Under the pieces are notes generated by a model that saw only the letters and a list, made by a program, of their open reading frames with translations, did not search any database and was not told where the DNA came from. Positions 9,292-18,560 of a stretch of DNA of 64,000 nt are shown in pieces. Within the stretch, counting starts at the first letter, position 1, and each line of letters begins with the position of its first letter. The position numbers and the translations under genes are program-made. The DNA is taken from NCBI GenBank assembly GCA_965248335.1, contig CBDFIY010000003.1, positions 1,488,001 to 1,552,000 on the forward strand, written 5' to 3'. Origin of the DNA: CAKMZU01 sp965248335 (GTDB taxonomy: Bacteria > Pseudomonadota > Gammaproteobacteria > Pseudomonadales > DT-91).

Positions 9292-9419
9292 TATACCCAT
9301 CGGAATTGGAGATGCAAGAAGGCGGCAAGCGAGCGAATCCCCATGAGCTTACAGCCCGTAAGTGATTGGGGTGAGCGAGCGCGGCCAACACCCTTGCATC
9401 TTCAAGGGTGATCGGTATA
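9292..9419 (+). repeat. MITE copy B (128 bp, intact)
   Basis: It starts with TATACCCATCGGAATTGG and ends with GGGTGATCGGTATA. The ends form an imperfect inverted repeat that includes GATGCAAG / CTTGCATC. The centre can fold through CTTAC / GTAAG, with CCCCA / TGGGG further out. This copy is used here as the plus-orientation reference. Confidence 0.9.
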
Positions 9420-9549
9420 TACAAGCGCTATTTTCTTGAAAGGTATGACGCTTATTAGCCCTGTATATTTATGGTAATGAGTTAAGGGGGCGCTGCCTTC
9501 GCAGAAAGTAGGTTTTAGCGAGGGCAACTTCATGACTGGCCGATTAAAT

Positions 9550-10821
9550 TTATTCGTCGTGCTTCGGTTTGCGCAAAGTTAGCCAGATTGATTCTTTGCC
9601 ACGATACTCTGCATAAGGGCTATCGATGGTTAATGGGATTTTTGCTTCATGAGAGCCTATGCGACTTAGGTATTGATTACGTAAGATGGTGAAGCCAGCA
9701 TCTTTAAATACTTTAGCGGGTGAAGCTTTGTCAAAAAATGTTAAATAACCCTGATGGTTTTTTAACCGCTCCGGGTCAAGATATAATTTCAACGTATCCG
9801 TATCGAGGTAGCCGGGCCATGGTTCGCCCGCGCTAATTTTTTCTAGGAAAATGGGTACATAACTTGAGAGAAGTTGTAAAAAAGCTGTTTCACCGGTGAC
9901 GTGGAGTATGCCACCCGGCTTTAATAAGTGAAAGAGTTTGTGTGCGGATGCTTCTATCTCTTTGGGTTTGAATAAGTGTAAAACGCGCGACATCAGGATA
10001 ACGTCATAAGACTCATAATCATCGTGCTGAATGTCAGCCTGTAAAAAATCAACCTGACGCGAATGGATATAATTACTCAGCGAGCTTCCTGCTATTGCAG
10101 CACTTAATGCTTCAACCACATTGCTATCCAGCTCCCATGCATGGATATCCTGTGCGCCTGCGTATGCTGCATGTATGACAACATCACCAAAACTTGCGCC
10201 AATATCTAGCGCTTTGATATTTGGCTGTTTAGCTGCGTCAATGAATGCGCGCTTAGGCGCATCGAGAGCGACTTGTGTGCCTCGGCGGTTGAGGGTACGT
10301 AGAGACCAAGGCTGGAAAAAAGCACAATCCTTGACGTGGCTATTTATGACAAAATAATCTGATCTTTCAATCGCTTTTTTGGCTGCGGCAGAGGGGGTGC
10401 CGAGAGAAATGATTTCTGCACCCAGTTTAAAAGACATTTTTGCAATGGATTCGACCTCATGTGCCTGTAGTTTTACTAAATCTTCTGCCGATACGACGAT
10501 AGCTGCAGGTCGTTTACCCTTCAGTGCTTTTTGTATTTCGTTTGAGTCAAGTGAGCCTTGATGAATGATTGTAAACGTAGGCGATATGTTAATGTTATCC
10601 GGTGTTGCGCTACCTATAAACAGTATCGTGTTTTGCAATTGAGCCTTATAAAAAATCTGGCGATCTGAAAGATAGTGTTCAATATCTGTATTTTTAAGGT
10701 AAGTTTTACTGGTACAGTTATGTGGATTATCAACTCTTTGTTCATGGCTATGTGTATAGCAAAACCCTATACATACAAGTATAACGAGCATCATGAAAGG
10801 ATTTGTTTTTCCTGGAAGCAT
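9550..10821 (-). CDS. SAM-dependent methyltransferase with an N-terminal export signal or anchor
   Basis: 423 aa. Residues 9-22 (FMMLVILVCIGFCY) are hydrophobic and look like a signal peptide or membrane anchor. A poorly conserved region of about 150 residues follows, then a class I methyltransferase fold: motif I ALDIGASFGD (about 208-217), an acidic residue in AWELDS, SYDVILMSRVLHLF, and post-motif LLKPGGILHVTGE. A Rossmann methyltransferase led by an export signal is unusual, because SAM is cytoplasmic. It may be an inner-membrane enzyme facing the cytoplasm or an exported effector. The gene stands alone, and the next 385 bp upstream hold no gene that I can support. Confidence 0.7.
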   Translation of the reverse strand: MLPGKTNPFMMLVILVCIGFCYTHSHEQRVDNPHNCTSKTYLKNTDIEHYLSDRQIFYKAQLQNTILFIGSATPDNINISPTFTIIHQGSLDSNEIQKALKGKRPAAIVVSAEDLVKLQAHEVESIAKMSFKLGAEIISLGTPSAAAKKAIERSDYFVINSHVKDCAFFQPWSLRTLNRRGTQVALDAPKRAFIDAAKQPNIKALDIGASFGDVVIHAAYAGAQDIHAWELDSNVVEALSAAIAGSSLSNYIHSRQVDFLQADIQHDDYESYDVILMSRVLHLFKPKEIEASAHKLFHLLKPGGILHVTGETAFLQLLSSYVPIFLEKISAGEPWPGYLDTDTLKLYLDPERLKNHQGYLTFFDKASPAKVFKDAGFTILRNQYLSRIGSHEAKIPLTIDSPYAEYRGKESIWLTLRKPKHDE

Positions 10822-11206
10822 AAAGAATATTCCTATTTATTAATGGACTTTTACGTACAAGGGCGTTTGATGGAGAAGGATTTATCGATGAGCGCTAAAT
10901 GTAATAGAGAATGGTTCGGCTCACTTTTTTCATCGCCTATTTTTGCGTGCTTACAGAAATGTAAGCCGCAACCTAGAATATTGATGTTGATTTTCAAGTA
11001 AAGTTTCATTGGTAGCTGTGTGTTTTGGTTCGGTTATATTTTTGGTTGGATATATTTTGTTAGCGAGAAATGTGAAGATTTTGGCTAGGTATGAAATTTA
11101 TTTGTTTTTTTCTGCTGGGTAATAGCGCTTGAATGGCTCATGATTTGTTGTCTGGTATTTGTTAGCGCGAAGAGGGCCGTAGATAAAAAAGTTGCAAGAA
11201 TCGAAG

Positions 11207-11238
11207 TATTTGAATAGTATTCGAATGATATTCAAATA
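11207..11238. promoter_or_regulatory. 32-bp palindromic operator in front of tetR
   Basis: The outer arms TATTTGAATA and TATTCAAATA are perfectly complementary, and the centre ATTCGAAT is itself a perfect palindrome. Together they make a 32-bp dyad centred between 11222 and 11223. It ends 10 bp before the regulator start codon, as expected for an autoregulatory TetR operator that overlaps the promoter of the efflux operon. Confidence 0.75.
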
Positions 11239-11248
11239 GGGTCAGATA

Positions 11249-11992
11249 ATGCCACCTGCGCCAAAACATACCTATGAAGAAGAGTTTGCACTTATTCGTA
11301 ACGCGGCAATTAGATGCATTAACGAAACGTCAGTCATTGATTTTACGATGTCTTCGCTAGCAAAATCAGCCGGGTTGTCTATGGGGTCAGTCTATAAACA
11401 TATTCAAACGAAAGAGGATGTATTCGTTGTGCTCGGCATAGAAATGTATGAGCAATTACATAACGTTTTCGTGAAAATTCTGGATCTACCTTTGAATCGG
11501 CCGGTACGACTTATAGGCTTGCATCTGATTGGGGAGGAGAGCGCTAATTGCTTTAGCTTTGGCGGGCACCTTGAAATGCTCATCACTAACGAAGCTATTT
11601 TAAAGCGCGCATCCAGTCATTGGGTTGAAAAAATGATAATGACTGAGCGGCAGCTTGAAGAGAGTGTGAAAGTATTTATTGATCAATCGATAGCGCTTGG
11701 CGAGCTGGGTACGCATGGATCTTCTTCGCAGAAAATCGCTGAAGAGATATTGTTAGGTCTATGGTCTATGCATGTAGGCTTTATACAAGTTGCACGGCAA
11801 CGTCATTTGAGACGTTTTTCTGGTAAAGGGGTGGTCTTGCCCTTTCCGTTGGTTGTGGGTGATGCCATTGTTCAGGCACAAAAACATTTTTTAAATCATT
11901 TTAATTGGCAAATTAAGATTACAGATGAGCAAATAATTAACGCTTGTGAAGTGATGACAGCCAATAATTTACGTAAAGAGAAGTCTGTATGA
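11249..11992 (+). CDS. TetR/AcrR-family transcriptional regulator of the efflux operon
   Basis: 247 aa. The N-terminal helix-turn-helix is recognisable in IDFTMSSLAKSAGLSMGSVYKHIQTKEDVF (about residues 31-60, quoted as two parts of one motif). The C-terminal ligand domain is variable, as usual. The stop overlaps the start of the membrane fusion protein gene by 4 bp, so the regulator is the first gene of the tetR-MFP-RND operon. It probably represses the operon by binding the 32-bp palindrome just upstream. The inducer is unknown. Confidence 0.9.
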   Translation: MPPAPKHTYEEEFALIRNAAIRCINETSVIDFTMSSLAKSAGLSMGSVYKHIQTKEDVFVVLGIEMYEQLHNVFVKILDLPLNRPVRLIGLHLIGEESANCFSFGGHLEMLITNEAILKRASSHWVEKMIMTERQLEESVKVFIDQSIALGELGTHGSSSQKIAEEILLGLWSMHVGFIQVARQRHLRRFSGKGVVLPFPLVVGDAIVQAQKHFLNHFNWQIKITDEQIINACEVMTANNLRKEKSV

Positions 11993-13065
11993 AAAATTAT
12001 TCTTGGATAAAAACAGGATTATTGTGCCTTGTTATTTTATCAGGTTTTTCTGTGTTCAAGGCGATGGAAATTCGTGCTGCCATGGCTTTTGGTGAATCTT
12101 TCCCCGAGCACTCAGAAACGGTGCAGTCGGTTCTAGCAAAAAACGAACCCTATACACAAACAATTAGAGTTATGGGTGAAGTGCATGCATCAAAAAAAGT
12201 GACCTTGATGAGTGAATTGCCGGGTCGCATTGAGAAAGTTGGATTTACCTCCGGTGAACATGTGAAAAAAAATCAAGTTTTACTGCAGCTCGATACGAGT
12301 GAACAAGCAGCATTGCTTGCTTCTGCTAATGCGCGATTAACGCTGGCCAAATCAATTTTGAAACGAAGCCAAAAGTTGCTTGTTAGAAAGGCAGTTAGCC
12401 AAGAGCAGCTGGATAAAGCTGTGGCGGATGTGGCGACTGTGCAAGCCGAGATCGCACAGCTGAATGCGGTTGTGCGTAAGAAGACCATTCGTGCACCATT
12501 TTCTGGTGTCACGGGTTTACATCAGTTTGAAACAGGGCAGTTTATTCTTGATAACGTAGAGATTACTCACCTTGTTGCTCATACAGGTGATTTATGGGTT
12601 GATTTTAGCCTTCCAGAATTTTATCCCATCCTAGAAAAAAGCAGTCAAGTATCTGTATTTTCTCTTGATGGCGAAGATGTACTTCCAGGCCGTATTCTTG
12701 CCAGTAGTTCACAGATTGCAGATGCAACAAGAAGCATCAAATATCGTGCAACATTGTCGAATAGTGTGTTAATGGATGGTGTCAGTGTGCGTGTGGCAGT
12801 ACCTGTGGCCGCATCGAAGGCTATGATTGAGTTGCCCGTTACGGCATTGCGTCGTGATCATTTAGGGAGCTATGTTTTTCAATTAATAGAAGATGAAAAA
12901 ACACAGGCTTTTCGTGCTAAAAGGTTGAATGTTGACGTAGCTGCCAAAAAAGAATTGACGGTACTGATTGCTAAGGGGATAGATATTGGCCAACGTATAG
13001 CAACGGATGGTGCATTTAAGCTATACGGCGGCATACTGACATACAGTGAAAAAACACAGGGATAA
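11989..13065 (+). CDS. RND efflux periplasmic adaptor (membrane fusion protein)
   Basis: 358 aa. An N-terminal membrane or signal segment (GLLCLVILSGFSVFKAM) is followed by the barrel-sandwich half-motifs (GRIEKVGFTSGEHVKKNQVL), an alpha-helical hairpin (about 100-160) and the second lipoyl half (KTIRAPFSGVTGLHQF). The beta-barrel and membrane-proximal domains follow. It links the RND pump to an outer-membrane channel. No lipobox cysteine is seen. It overlaps tetR by 4 bp and ends 5 bp before the pump gene. Confidence 0.9.
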   Translation: MKNYSWIKTGLLCLVILSGFSVFKAMEIRAAMAFGESFPEHSETVQSVLAKNEPYTQTIRVMGEVHASKKVTLMSELPGRIEKVGFTSGEHVKKNQVLLQLDTSEQAALLASANARLTLAKSILKRSQKLLVRKAVSQEQLDKAVADVATVQAEIAQLNAVVRKKTIRAPFSGVTGLHQFETGQFILDNVEITHLVAHTGDLWVDFSLPEFYPILEKSSQVSVFSLDGEDVLPGRILASSSQIADATRSIKYRATLSNSVLMDGVSVRVAVPVAASKAMIELPVTALRRDHLGSYVFQLIEDEKTQAFRAKRLNVDVAAKKELTVLIAKGIDIGQRIATDGAFKLYGGILTYSEKTQG

Positions 13066-13070
13066 TTGAG

Positions 13071-16000
13071 ATGGATATTTTTGTTAAACGCCCTTTGCTG
13101 GCGTTAGTGGTTTCCTTGGTGTTATTGCTTGCAGGTATGTTTGCGGCTCTCAAAATGCCTGTGCTTCAATTTCCAAAAATAGAAAGTTCGTCATTAGTGA
13201 TTAACACAGCCTACCCCGGTGCGTCGGCAGCGGTGGTACAAGGGTTTATCACTGACCCCATAGAGCGTGCGGCGATGACTGTGCCGGGGCTTGATTATGT
13301 TGATTCGACGACAACAGCAGGTTTGAGTAAGGTAACGCTCTGGTTGAAACTCAATGAAAATAGTACAGCGGCTCTGGCTGAATTATCTTCACGTATTGAT
13401 CAAATTCGTTATGAATTACCTTCCGGCGCAGAAGATCCTTCTGTTGAGGTGGTACGTGCGGATAGAAACGCAGCGCTGTTTTATTTGAATGTACATGCTG
13501 AAAATTGGTCGCGGGCTGATGTGACCAATTTTTTACAGAGAGAGGTGAACCCGCAACTGTCATCGATCAAAGGTGTACAAAAAATTGGCATTGAAGGCGG
13601 GCGTTATCCTGCTATGCGTGTTTGGCTCGACCCTATTAGATTGGCGGCCATGCATGTAGGTGTTGATGAAGTGGTGACTGCACTGCGCAGTAATAATGTG
13701 ATAGCGACTATAGGTAAAACAGAAAATGCGCAACAGCAAATTAATTTGCTAAGTAATGCCACACTACAGAGTGTGGATGACTTTAATCAAATAGTAGTAC
13801 GTGAAACGGGCGATACGACTGTGCGCTTACAAGATGTCTCACAGGTAGCGCTGGGTGAAGACCGCGGCGCTGTGGATGCGAAATATAACATGGGCACGTC
13901 CATTTTTATTTCTGTGTGGCCGTTACCGGGTGCAAATGAGATTGGCATTGGCGATGAAGTGTATCGCAGGCTCGATGAAATCAATTCAACCTTGCCTGAT
14001 GGTATGCACATTAGCACAGGGTATGATGGCACCCTTTATATGCGTAATGCCTTAAAAGAGATCTTTATCACGCTGGCAGAAACCGTATTGATTGTAGGGC
14101 TGGTTGTTTTGATATTGATGGGATCTTTGCGGGCAGCACTGGTTCCTTTGGTGACAATTCCTATTTCAATTTTAGGCGCAGTGGCTGCGATGTATCTCAT
14201 GGGCTTTACGCTTAATCTATTGACCATTCTAGCCATTGTATTATCCGTAGGTCTTGTTGTGGATGATGCGATCGTGGTGGTTGAAAATGTCGGTCGGCAT
14301 ATTCAAATGGGTAAAGGGCGTTTTGAGGCCGCGTTAATTAGTTCAAGAGAATTGTTGAGCCCGATTATTGCCATGACATTTACTTTGGCGGCTGTCTATA
14401 TACCGATAGGTTTTGTGTCTGGATTAACGGGCAGTTTATTCCAGGAGTTTTCTTTCACGCTGGCTGTCGCTGTGATTATATCCGGTGTAGTGGCTGTTAC
14501 TTTGTCACCTGTGATGAGTGCCTATGTCATTAAAGATCAGGGGCGAGAAGGCGTCATGACCCAGCGTATCAATCGACTCTTCGAGCAATTGAAGTTAGCC
14601 TATGGCAGCCTGTTAGAAAAAAGCTTTTTGGTGCGTAATCAGATTTTATTTTTTGGTGTATTCTTTTCGCTGCTCATTATCCCTTTTTATGGATTTTCAG
14701 GTAAAGAACTCGCGCCTGTAGAAGATCAAAATAGTATCAATATTATTACTGAGGCCCCGCCCGGCGCATCGTTGAATTATGTGGATAAAGCGATGGAACG
14801 TGTCGTTAAGGAAATTAACCAAAGAGACGATATTAAAATGACATGGAATATTCTCACGCCGAGCGGCGGCTTTGGTGGCATTGAGTTTGTTGATTTTCAT
14901 GAGAGAAAGCAAAAAGTACAGGATATGCTGCAGGGGTATTTCTTTCAGTTATCGTCTATCACTGAGCTTAAAATATTACCTGTGTTGTTTCCGGCATTAC
15001 CCACGGCGGGAAATTTTGATGTAGAGCTGGTTGTGCAATCGAATGATAGCTACGAAACTATGGAGAAATATGCACAACAACTTATACAGGCAGGGCTAGC
15101 AAGTGGGCAGTTTATGTTTGTTGACACAAACCTAGAAATCAACTTGCCACAATCACGCCTTGTTTTTGATCATGACCGTTTGGCCAGTTTAGGCTTAACG
15201 GTGAGCCAAGTCAGTGATCAATTAGCGGCGTTTATTGCTGAGCAAGAGATAAACCGATTTAATGCAGAGGGTAAAGCTTACCGTGTTATTCCAATGCTGG
15301 AGAATACAGCGAAAAGTGATACCGATGCATTAATGAATTTATATATCAAAAATATACGCGGTGACTTAATCCACATGAGCGCCATAGCTTCGATAAAAAC
15401 AGAAGTAGGCCCACGTATATTGGATAAATTTAATCAACGAAAATCTTTCCGTATTTTTGGTGGCATATTGCCGCATGTTACCAGCGATCAAGCGTTGACA
15501 ACACTGGAGGACGCAGCAAAAGAAATCCTACCGCAAGGTTATTCTATGGATTATGCGGGTGTTTCGCGGCAGTTACGAACAGAAGGCAATAGCATGGTGT
15601 CAGTCTTGTTTATTGCTTTGTTATTGGTCTACTTTGCATTGATTGTGAAGTTCAACAGCTTGCGCTTACCTTTGGTTGTTTTGGTAGGATCTGTACCGCT
15701 TGCGATTTCAGGGGCGTTGATTTTTACGTTCATTAGCTGGACAACGATCAATATTTACTCGCAAATTGGCTTTGTGACCTTGGTTGGCCTGATTGCAAAA
15801 AATGGTATTTTAATGACAGAATTTGCACAAGAATTGCAACATCAAGGTATCCGCAAGTATCAAGCGATTTTATCTGCTGCGCAGGTTCGGTTGCGACCGA
15901 TATTAATGACAACGGCAGCAACGGTGTTAGGGCATTTTCCGCTGGTGCTTGTCACAGGTGCGGGGGCTGAAGCACGTAACAGCATTGGTATTATCTTGGT

Positions 16001-16121
16001 TGCCGGCATGGTAATCGGCACGATATTCACGTTAATTATTTTGCCAAATGTGTATCTGTTGCTGGCGAGAGAAACGTCTTCGGAAGTGGCTTGCGAGAGA
16101 ACCGGGTTAAAAACGGCTTAA
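13071..16121 (+). CDS. RND-family multidrug efflux pump (HAE1-type inner-membrane transporter)
   Basis: 1016 aa, the normal length for the AcrB/MexB class. It begins with the classic MDIFVKRPLLALVVSL. The proton-relay aspartate pair is present in GLVVDDAIVVVENVGRH in the fourth span, and the conserved GFVTLVGLIAKNGILMTEFA region lies in the second membrane half. It exports substrates by proton antiport. No outer-membrane factor gene follows, so the pump must borrow a TolC-like channel encoded elsewhere. Confidence 0.95.
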   Translation: MDIFVKRPLLALVVSLVLLLAGMFAALKMPVLQFPKIESSSLVINTAYPGASAAVVQGFITDPIERAAMTVPGLDYVDSTTTAGLSKVTLWLKLNENSTAALAELSSRIDQIRYELPSGAEDPSVEVVRADRNAALFYLNVHAENWSRADVTNFLQREVNPQLSSIKGVQKIGIEGGRYPAMRVWLDPIRLAAMHVGVDEVVTALRSNNVIATIGKTENAQQQINLLSNATLQSVDDFNQIVVRETGDTTVRLQDVSQVALGEDRGAVDAKYNMGTSIFISVWPLPGANEIGIGDEVYRRLDEINSTLPDGMHISTGYDGTLYMRNALKEIFITLAETVLIVGLVVLILMGSLRAALVPLVTIPISILGAVAAMYLMGFTLNLLTILAIVLSVGLVVDDAIVVVENVGRHIQMGKGRFEAALISSRELLSPIIAMTFTLAAVYIPIGFVSGLTGSLFQEFSFTLAVAVIISGVVAVTLSPVMSAYVIKDQGREGVMTQRINRLFEQLKLAYGSLLEKSFLVRNQILFFGVFFSLLIIPFYGFSGKELAPVEDQNSINIITEAPPGASLNYVDKAMERVVKEINQRDDIKMTWNILTPSGGFGGIEFVDFHERKQKVQDMLQGYFFQLSSITELKILPVLFPALPTAGNFDVELVVQSNDSYETMEKYAQQLIQAGLASGQFMFVDTNLEINLPQSRLVFDHDRLASLGLTVSQVSDQLAAFIAEQEINRFNAEGKAYRVIPMLENTAKSDTDALMNLYIKNIRGDLIHMSAIASIKTEVGPRILDKFNQRKSFRIFGGILPHVTSDQALTTLEDAAKEILPQGYSMDYAGVSRQLRTEGNSMVSVLFIALLLVYFALIVKFNSLRLPLVVLVGSVPLAISGALIFTFISWTTINIYSQIGFVTLVGLIAKNGILMTEFAQELQHQGIRKYQAILSAAQVRLRPILMTTAATVLGHFPLVLVTGAGAEARNSIGIILVAGMVIGTIFTLIILPNVYLLLARETSSEVACERTGLKTA

Positions 16122-16140
16122 GTGGCGAGGGGGGAAAGGT

Positions 16141-16305
16141 TTATAGCGAAAGAAAGGCTTTGAGGAAAGCATAAAGATCAAGGGATTGACCTTTATGCTT
16201 GGTTTGTCCGCGCTTTAGCTGCTGTTTACGATTAGCGTGGGTTGCGGCTTTATTGCGTGTTGCATGTTTTGCAACAGGGTTGATGTTACGCATTTTTTTC
16301 TTCAT
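16141..16305 (-). CDS. Small basic protein, resembling the DUF7230 type
   Basis: 54 aa, highly basic, beginning MKKKMRNINPVAKHATRNKA and continuing with NRKQQLKRGQTKHKG. I recall short proteins of this 'RNPVAKH...NRKK..KRG..KHKG' pattern as a family of unknown function (DUF7230). The ribosome site AAGGAG lies 6-8 bp upstream of the ATG at 16305, which supports a real gene despite its size. It is convergent with the RND pump, only 19 bp from its stop. Nucleic-acid or ribosome association would suit the charge but is not shown. Confidence 0.65.
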   Translation of the reverse strand: MKKKMRNINPVAKHATRNKAATHANRKQQLKRGQTKHKGQSLDLYAFLKAFLSL

Positions 16306-16411
16306 CTGATCTCCTTTTTACGCGATGAATGTTAACTGAGTAGATCAACGGTTGGCGAGAAAGTTCTGCGAATTTCTTTACTTTTTGTTCATTCGTGAAG
16401 TGTATATTGAC

Positions 16412-17757
16412 CCAGTTTCATGCACTTCTCCTATGCGCAGATTAAAACTTCATCGAACTTTCTTAGGGAGGCAGCATTTAAGAAGATACCTTTTTTGGGT
16501 GTATAGTCACATCCCACTTTTTCAGCTCGGCATGTCTTGTAATGTGGGGTTGAATCTCGTCAAGCACTTCCTTACTTGGCCTTACACCTTTCGTATAAAC
16601 CTTATCAATTAAATCAACAATTGTTTTTTTACATTTATGCACAAGACTTTTTGTCCACTCCACCACCACATGAACTGAATTTAGAAGTGTGCCATTCCAA
16701 TGGCTTTCCAAAAAAGCCCACCGCCTTTCAATGGGATTATATTTGCTGTGATAAGGAGGGTAGTAAACCAGCCTGATTCTCAGCCCAGTTTGACTGGAAA
16801 ATTGCACCATCCGCAAAAGAAACTGAGTTCGCAGGCTATTACTCTCCGGGCCATTGTCTGTATAAATAATCAGCTCATCTTTGTCCTTGTTAGCTTCTTT
16901 GACATTCTCCCACCACAATTGCAGTGCATCACAAATAAAGTCGCTCGTCTTGTAGGAGAGTCCATAAACAACATGGAGTTGATCGTTATCTAGGTTAAGA
17001 ATCCCAAATGGCACCATTTTATCTTTATCTGCCATATCGTGATCTAGCGCCTGGACCACTTCTGCTCCGCGAGATTTACCCGCTCTGGAAAAGTCGCCGA
17101 GATTAACAGTAGCCTTGCAGTCTATGCTGATCTGCAACGTGTTTTGTCGTTGACTGGCTTCTGCTCTAACTTTGTTGACGTTGTCGAAGATGGCGTTAGT
17201 TTCTGGTATTTTTTTTCAGGTTTGGATTTCTGCACCTTGCGGAGCTTATAACCCATCCTATTCAGGATATTGCTAATGGTTCGCTCTTTAGGTAGAAGGT
17301 CTTCTTGCCAGTTCTTTTCCTCGACTAGCTTCTGCCGTACAACTTTGGCCGTTATGCGGGTATAGGCAAATGTATTTCTTAACCGTGAATCCGCTTGGCT
17401 TTCAGGCTCAACCAGGCTACGGATATCATCTTCAAGGCCTACCAGTGCAACCTCGGATTTATTTTTTCCGCAGGGTTCATAATTTCCATAACAGATCATC
17501 CCAGTTTTTTTTTCGTTGATCCCTAATGCAACCGCCTTTCGTCCAAACCCAAAGGTTGATTCAGTCAACCGGGCACTTCCACTGCAAAGGGTTTCAGAAA
17601 CTTCAGCCATAAAAAGTCTTTTTTCAGGGTTTTTTAATAGCCTGGCTGCTAATTTGAAGAGAGAAATATACTCAGGTTCTATATCAATTGAAGTGGGCAT
17701 AAATAAAATAGAGAATAAACAACTTTAGACATGTAATGGTAGGGCATCATACGCTGG
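16412..17757 (-). mobile_element. ISAzo13-type insertion sequence (ends approximate)
   Basis: The element is defined by its transposase at 16478-17700. Possible imperfect inverted ends are CCAGTTTCATGCACTTC at 16412 and, on the other strand, CCAGCGTATGATGCCCTAC ending at 17757. I could not identify a convincing target duplication, so the limits are tentative. Confidence 0.5.
16478..17700 (-). CDS. ISAzo13-family transposase in two frames (frameshift at an A8 run)
   Basis: The N-terminal frame (17700-17122) carries LNRMGYKLRKVQKSKPEKK and then runs out. The C-terminal frame (to 16478) carries the DDE core: ISIDCKATVNLGDFSRAG, IIYTDNGPESNS and YPPYHSKYNPIERRWAF. The two join if the ribosome or RNA polymerase slips by -1 on the run of eight A (T8 at 17209-17216 on the plus strand). 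The join gives KKIPETNAIFDNVNKVR, which runs directly into the second frame. This is either programmed slippage or a one-base deletion. Apart from the slip, the reading frame is complete. Confidence 0.8.
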
Positions 17758-17770
17758 TAATGTTTAAAAT

Positions 17771-17799
17771 GCTACTTCCCTTAGAAGTAAATATCTAAG
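17771..17799 (+). promoter_or_regulatory. Possible sigma-E-like promoter upstream of the 17867 gene
   Basis: CTACTT (17772-17777) is followed after 16 nt by TCTAAG (17794-17799). The -10 is perfect and the -35 keeps only ACTT. It is weaker than the copies at 22585, 35792, 49375 and 54968. Confidence 0.3.
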
Positions 17800-17866
17800 A
17801 TGAAAGTATCTTAATTAAATTGTGTTTAGGTATTCGTATTTTTTGCCGGTAGCTAGAGAGTATTGT

Positions 17867-18319
17867 ATGAAGTTGATTGGTCCCCTAATTTCTGTTTGTT
17901 TGATAAATTCACTATCGGCCTTGGCATCCAATAATTCTACGACTGTTAATAGTGAAAGCTTGAATCGTAGATGGGCTCAACCGAAGCATAATTCTAAAGT
18001 AAGCCGGTGTGACCGATTGCTGCACTATTATAACATTTCTTCTTATATTCCACTCTCCTCGGAGGAATGGAAAGAAATTCGAAGAGTGAGCCAAGAAGAA
18101 CAGTTTTTATTGAGGCAGGGTAAGTCATTTTCTGTGGATGATATCGAAGCAAGAGCAATTTTTGGGGCTAGGAATAATTATGGCTATGAAATTATTGAAG
18201 GTACGCCTGCAGAAAGTGAAGTCGACAATAGTTACAATCCCCCGTTATCAACTGTGGATGAAGAGGGCAATTTAAACATTGAACTTGACGATTTTGCTTT
18301 ATTTAGAGCGAAAAAGTAA
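17867..18319 (+). CDS. Orphan secreted protein, function unknown
   Basis: 150 aa from the ATG at 17867. I chose this start over an upstream GTG because it places a clean signal peptide (MKLIGPLISVCLINSLSALA) at the N-terminus. The mature part is polar and acidic, with a single cysteine (SRCDRLL) and no motif that I recognise. The stop is 242 bp before the TonB receptor, and nothing but weak palindromes lies in that gap. It sits between an IS and the receptor gene. Confidence 0.65.
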   Translation: MKLIGPLISVCLINSLSALASNNSTTVNSESLNRRWAQPKHNSKVSRCDRLLHYYNISSYIPLSSEEWKEIRRVSQEEQFLLRQGKSFSVDDIEARAIFGARNNYGYEIIEGTPAESEVDNSYNPPLSTVDEEGNLNIELDDFALFRAKK

Positions 18320-18560
18320 ATATCAATAAGCAGTTTCGGAGGTGTCTTTTAGCGTGTGCTTATCACGAAGCCAGTTAGTGCTCGATTAGCTATGTGTCTG
18401 AGTGATGTAGGTTGTATGAATTAAATTTCTTTTAATGTGCATAAGTGATAATAGCTTTCACTATGAAGGACTAACGCTAGTTTACTGCGACAATTTGTCA
18501 CATGGCGGTAGGCACGTATTCCCCCTAAAATAACGCCCAATAAAAGGTTGGGTTTGTTAG

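Noticed and set aside
18440..18480. Fur box upstream of the TonB receptor (GTGATAATAGCTTTCAC)
   Set aside because: Only one half resembles the consensus, and it is about 110 bp from the start.
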